DNA of 64,000 bases, taken from the NCBI RefSeq assembly GCF_003697165.2, contig NZ_CP033092.2, positions 310,001 to 374,000 on the forward strand, read 5' to 3'. The translations under genes and the position numbers were made by a program. Every line of letters begins with the position of its first letter. Position 1 is the stretch's first letter. The notes beneath the pieces are model-generated. The model made no database searches. It was not told where the DNA came from and saw only the letters and a program-made list of their open reading frames with translations. This stretch comes from Escherichia coli DSM 30083 = JCM 1649 = ATCC 11775 (GTDB lineage Bacteria > Pseudomonadota > Gammaproteobacteria > Enterobacterales > Enterobacteriaceae). Below are positions 61,616 to 64,000 of this stretch, piece after piece.

Positions 61616-62009
61616 ACGCTGGTTGTTGGCAGGCATTGCATTGTGCCTTTTAACCGGTATGCGTGACCCTTTTAAACCGCCGGAAGATCTATGCCGGATT
61701 AGCGAACTTAGCCAGTGGCGCTATCAGGGGATGGTAGGGAGAGGCGAGCGCATCATCGGTGTAATAAAAGATGGGCAAAAAAAATGGCGACGGGTGCAGC
61801 AAAACGATGTGCTGGAAAACGGCTGGACGATCTTACAGCTGACGCCAGACGCACTAACGCTGGGAACCGGGACAAACTGCGAACCGCCACACTGGTTGTG
61901 GCAACGGCAAGGAGATACAAATGAAGCAATGGATAGCCGCACTACTGTTGATGCTTATACCCGGCGTACAGGCGGCAAAGCCGCAAAAAGTGACGCTGAT
62001 GGTGGATGA
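61605..62009 (+). CDS. hofP: DNA-utilisation protein HofP (PilP-like)
   Basis: 134 residues with a short leader (about 1-19), then RDPFKPPEDLC, the PilP-type start of a periplasmic domain. Its 3' 89 bases overlap hofQ in another frame, an unusually long overlap; the C-terminal tail (DAYTRRTGGKAAKSDADGG) comes from that overlap. The start at 61605 follows GGAGACGCC. Confidence 0.88.
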   Translation: MRVKRWLLAGIALCLLTGMRDPFKPPEDLCRISELSQWRYQGMVGRGERIIGVIKDGQKKWRRVQQNDVLENGWTILQLTPDALTLGTGTNCEPPHWLWQRQGDTNEAMDSRTTVDAYTRRTGGKAAKSDADGG

Positions 62010-63159
62010 CGTTCCGGTAGCTCAGGTGTTGCAGGTGCTGGCTGAACAGGAGAAGTTGAACCTGGTGGTTTCGCCAGACGTCAGCGGTACGGTGTCGTTA
62101 CATTTAACTGACGTTCCCTGGAAGCAGGCACTACAAACTGTAGTGAAAAGCGCCGGATTGATAACGCGCCAGGAGGGCAACATTCTCTCGGTGCATTCCG
62201 TTGCCTGGCAGAATGACAATATCGCCCGCCAGGAGGCGGAGCAGACGCGGGCGCAGGCAAATCTGCCGCTGGAAAATCGCAATATTACTCTGCAATACGC
62301 CGACGCCGGAGAGCTGGCGAAAGCGGGGGAGAAGCTACTGAGTGCCAAAGGGAGTATGACCGTCGATAAACGCACCAATCGCCTTTTGCTGCGAGATAAC
62401 AAAACGGCGTTAAGCACGCTTGAACAGTGGGTATCGCAAATGGATCTGCCGGTCGGGCAGGTTGAGCTCTCGGCGCATATTGTCACCATTAATGAAAAAA
62501 GTTTGCGTGAGTTAGGTGTGAAATGGACGCTGGCCGATGCGCAACAAGCTGGTGGCGTTGGGCAAGTCACCACGCTTGGCAGCGACCTCTCCGTAGCGAC
62601 GGCGACAACGCATATCGGTTTTAACATTGGACGCATCAACGGACGTTTACTGGATCTTGAGCTTTCCGCGCTCGAACAAAAACAGCAGCTGGATATTATC
62701 GCCAGTCCGCGTCTGCTGGCCTCACATCTTCAGCCTGCCAGCATTAAACAGGGGAGCGAAATTCCATATCAGGTTTCCAGCGGGGAAAGTGGCGCGACGT
62801 CGGTGGAATTTAAAGAGGCCGTCCTGGGGATGGAAGTCACGCCCACGGTGTTACAAAAAGGTCGCATCCGGCTGAAATTACACATCAGCCAGAACGTTCC
62901 GGGGCAGGTGCTACAGCAGGCAGATGGCGAAGTGCTGGCGATTGATAAGCAGGAGATCGAAACGCAGGTCGAGGTCAAAAGCGGAGAAACGTTGGCGCTG
63001 GGCGGCATTTTTACCCGTAAAAATAAATCGGGTCAGGATAGCGTACCGTTGCTTGGCGACATTCCCTGGTTCGGGCAATTATTTCGTCATGACGGAAAAG
63101 AAGATGAACGACGCGAGTTAGTGGTGTTTATCACGCCACGACTGGTTTCCAGTGAGTAA
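61921..63159 (+). CDS. hofQ: DNA-uptake secretin HofQ
   Basis: 412-residue outer-membrane secretin, PilQ/ComE-like. Signal peptide to about 18 (GVQA), a STN-like and an N0/N1 domain, and the C-terminal secretin domain (SEIPYQVSSGESGATSVEFK; VPLLGDIPWFGQLF signature). Forms the outer-membrane pore for DNA in the hof system. Full length. Confidence 0.95.
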   Translation: MKQWIAALLLMLIPGVQAAKPQKVTLMVDDVPVAQVLQVLAEQEKLNLVVSPDVSGTVSLHLTDVPWKQALQTVVKSAGLITRQEGNILSVHSVAWQNDNIARQEAEQTRAQANLPLENRNITLQYADAGELAKAGEKLLSAKGSMTVDKRTNRLLLRDNKTALSTLEQWVSQMDLPVGQVELSAHIVTINEKSLRELGVKWTLADAQQAGGVGQVTTLGSDLSVATATTHIGFNIGRINGRLLDLELSALEQKQQLDIIASPRLLASHLQPASIKQGSEIPYQVSSGESGATSVEFKEAVLGMEVTPTVLQKGRIRLKLHISQNVPGQVLQQADGEVLAIDKQEIETQVEVKSGETLALGGIFTRKNKSGQDSVPLLGDIPWFGQLFRHDGKEDERRELVVFITPRLVSSE

Positions 63160-63559
63160 ACAGCCGTAAAAGCGGTAATGTTTTTACGCTGAACGTGTTT
63201 CATCTATTTGACGCGCGCAGGTATTTAGCATACAAGGAGTACCGATTTGAGAGTTGGTGCTCTTCGCTGCCTGCGTTCCATGATGATGATTTATCATTCA
63301 GGCGGCATTTTGCTGTCTTTTTTACGCTAATCTTACCCGGTGATTTATCGCCAGAGCGGTGGTAGCAAGGCAGCGCGCTTGCAGCGACCAGATATGCAGA
63401 GGGATGGGTGATTTATTCAGTTGCCAAACCCGCTGGAGTATTGAGATAATTTTCAGTCTGACTCTCGCAATATCTTATGAGGTTTCAGTTCATGTCCTGC
63501 GGCGCTCTCTGAGCGAAGCGGGTTTATCATTAACGAATAGTCTTAGTAGTACCGAAAAA
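63160..63559. other. hofQ-aroK intergenic region
   Basis: 400 bases. A weak hairpin (CGTAAAA/TTTTACG near 63165-63188) follows hofQ. A promoter candidate for aroK is TTGCCA at 63421-63426 and GATAAT at 63445-63450, 18 bases apart. No gene is called. Confidence 0.55.
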
Positions 63560-64000
63560 ATGGCAGAGAAACGCAATATCTTTCTGGTTGGGCCTATGGG
63601 TGCCGGAAAAAGCACTATTGGGCGCCAGTTAGCTCAACAACTCAATATGGAATTTTACGATTCCGATCAAGAGATTGAGAAACGAACCGGAGCTGATGTG
63701 GGCTGGGTTTTCGATTTAGAAGGCGAAGAAGGCTTCCGCGATCGCGAAGAAAAGGTCATCAATGAGTTGACCGAGAAACAGGGTATTGTGCTGGCTACTG
63801 GCGGCGGCTCTGTGAAATCCCGTGAAACGCGTAACCGTCTTTCCGCTCGTGGCGTTGTCGTTTATCTTGAAACGACCATCGAAAAGCAACTTGCACGCAC
63901 GCAGCGTGATAAAAAACGCCCGTTGCTGCACGTTGAAACACCGCCGCGTGAAGTTCTGGAAGCGTTGGCCAATGAACGCAATCCGCTGTATGAAGAGATT
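63560..64000 (+). CDS. aroK: shikimate kinase I, 3' end outside window
   Basis: First 147 codons (of about 173) of shikimate kinase I, shikimate pathway. P-loop GPMGAGKST, substrate-binding DSD and GFRDREE, and GGGS motifs are intact. ATG at 63560 with GAAAAA upstream. The window ends within the gene. Confidence 0.97.
   Translation, partial: MAEKRNIFLVGPMGAGKSTIGRQLAQQLNMEFYDSDQEIEKRTGADVGWVFDLEGEEGFRDREEKVINELTEKQGIVLATGGGSVKSRETRNRLSARGVVVYLETTIEKQLARTQRDKKRPLLHVETPPREVLEALANERNPLYEEI

Overview
The window is chromosomal DNA of Escherichia coli or a very close relative. Gene order and nearly every protein match the E. coli segment from glgB to aroK: glgBXCAP, glpD/glpEGR, rtcR/rtcBA, malT/malPQ, gntT, nfuA, gntX/bioH, rpnA, feoABC, yhgF, greB, ompR-envZ, pckA, yhgE, hslRO, yrfG, igaA, nudE, mrcA, hofMNOPQ and aroK. 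It is not the K-12 arrangement, because about 9.9 kb of mostly AT-rich accessory DNA (roughly 9000-18900) lies between glgP and glpD. No rRNA, tRNA, CRISPR array, phage integrase or insertion sequence was seen.

Layout. 1-8990: glycogen operon (branching enzyme cut by the window edge, debranching enzyme, ADP-glucose pyrophosphorylase, synthase, phosphorylase). 8991-9483: AT-rich spacer with inverted repeats. 9484-16638: a seven-gene chaperone-usher fimbrial operon in the order subunit, chaperone, usher, subunit, subunit, chaperone, adhesin, which is the order of the auf cluster of uropathogenic strains. 16811-18899: three tightly packed genes of unknown function (two soluble proteins and one polytopic membrane protein). 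18953-22631: glycerol-3-phosphate genes with an apparently intact glpR. 22613-26645: RNA repair (rtcR opposite rtcBA behind a textbook sigma-54 promoter). 26688-34503: maltodextrin regulon. 34548-38350: gluconate uptake, Fe-S carrier, biotin synthesis. 38379-39463: an Rpn nuclease gene with a displaced second tail. 39666-42478: ferrous iron uptake. 42918-49806: yhgF, greB, ompR-envZ, pckA. 50185-57035: yhgE, Hsp33 and Hsp15, yrfG, igaA, nudE. 57201-64000: PBP1a opposite hofMNOPQ and the start of aroK.

The genes of most interest depart from the K-12 pattern. rpnA has a C-terminal module unlike the one I remember in K-12, and the K-12-like module lies just downstream as an orphan small reading frame broken by one stop codon. 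This looks like a C-terminal cassette exchange in a phage-defence nuclease whose C-terminus doubles as its antitoxin. Three genes are frameshifted within about 8.2 kb: the second minor fimbrial subunit (a T7 to T6 slip), glpG (a 7-nt insertion just after the catalytic histidine) and rtcR (a 1-nt loss that removes the DNA-binding domain). These may be real decay or partly sequence error. The three-gene block at 16811-18899 is the best candidate for an undescribed system.

Functionally, the window joins carbon storage and breakdown (glg, mal, glp, gnt, pckA) with envelope functions (ompR-envZ, igaA, mrcA, fimbriae, hof). The carbon genes carry visible CRP, MalT, GlpR and GntR sites. Comparisons to K-12 lengths and sequences are from memory; no search was run.
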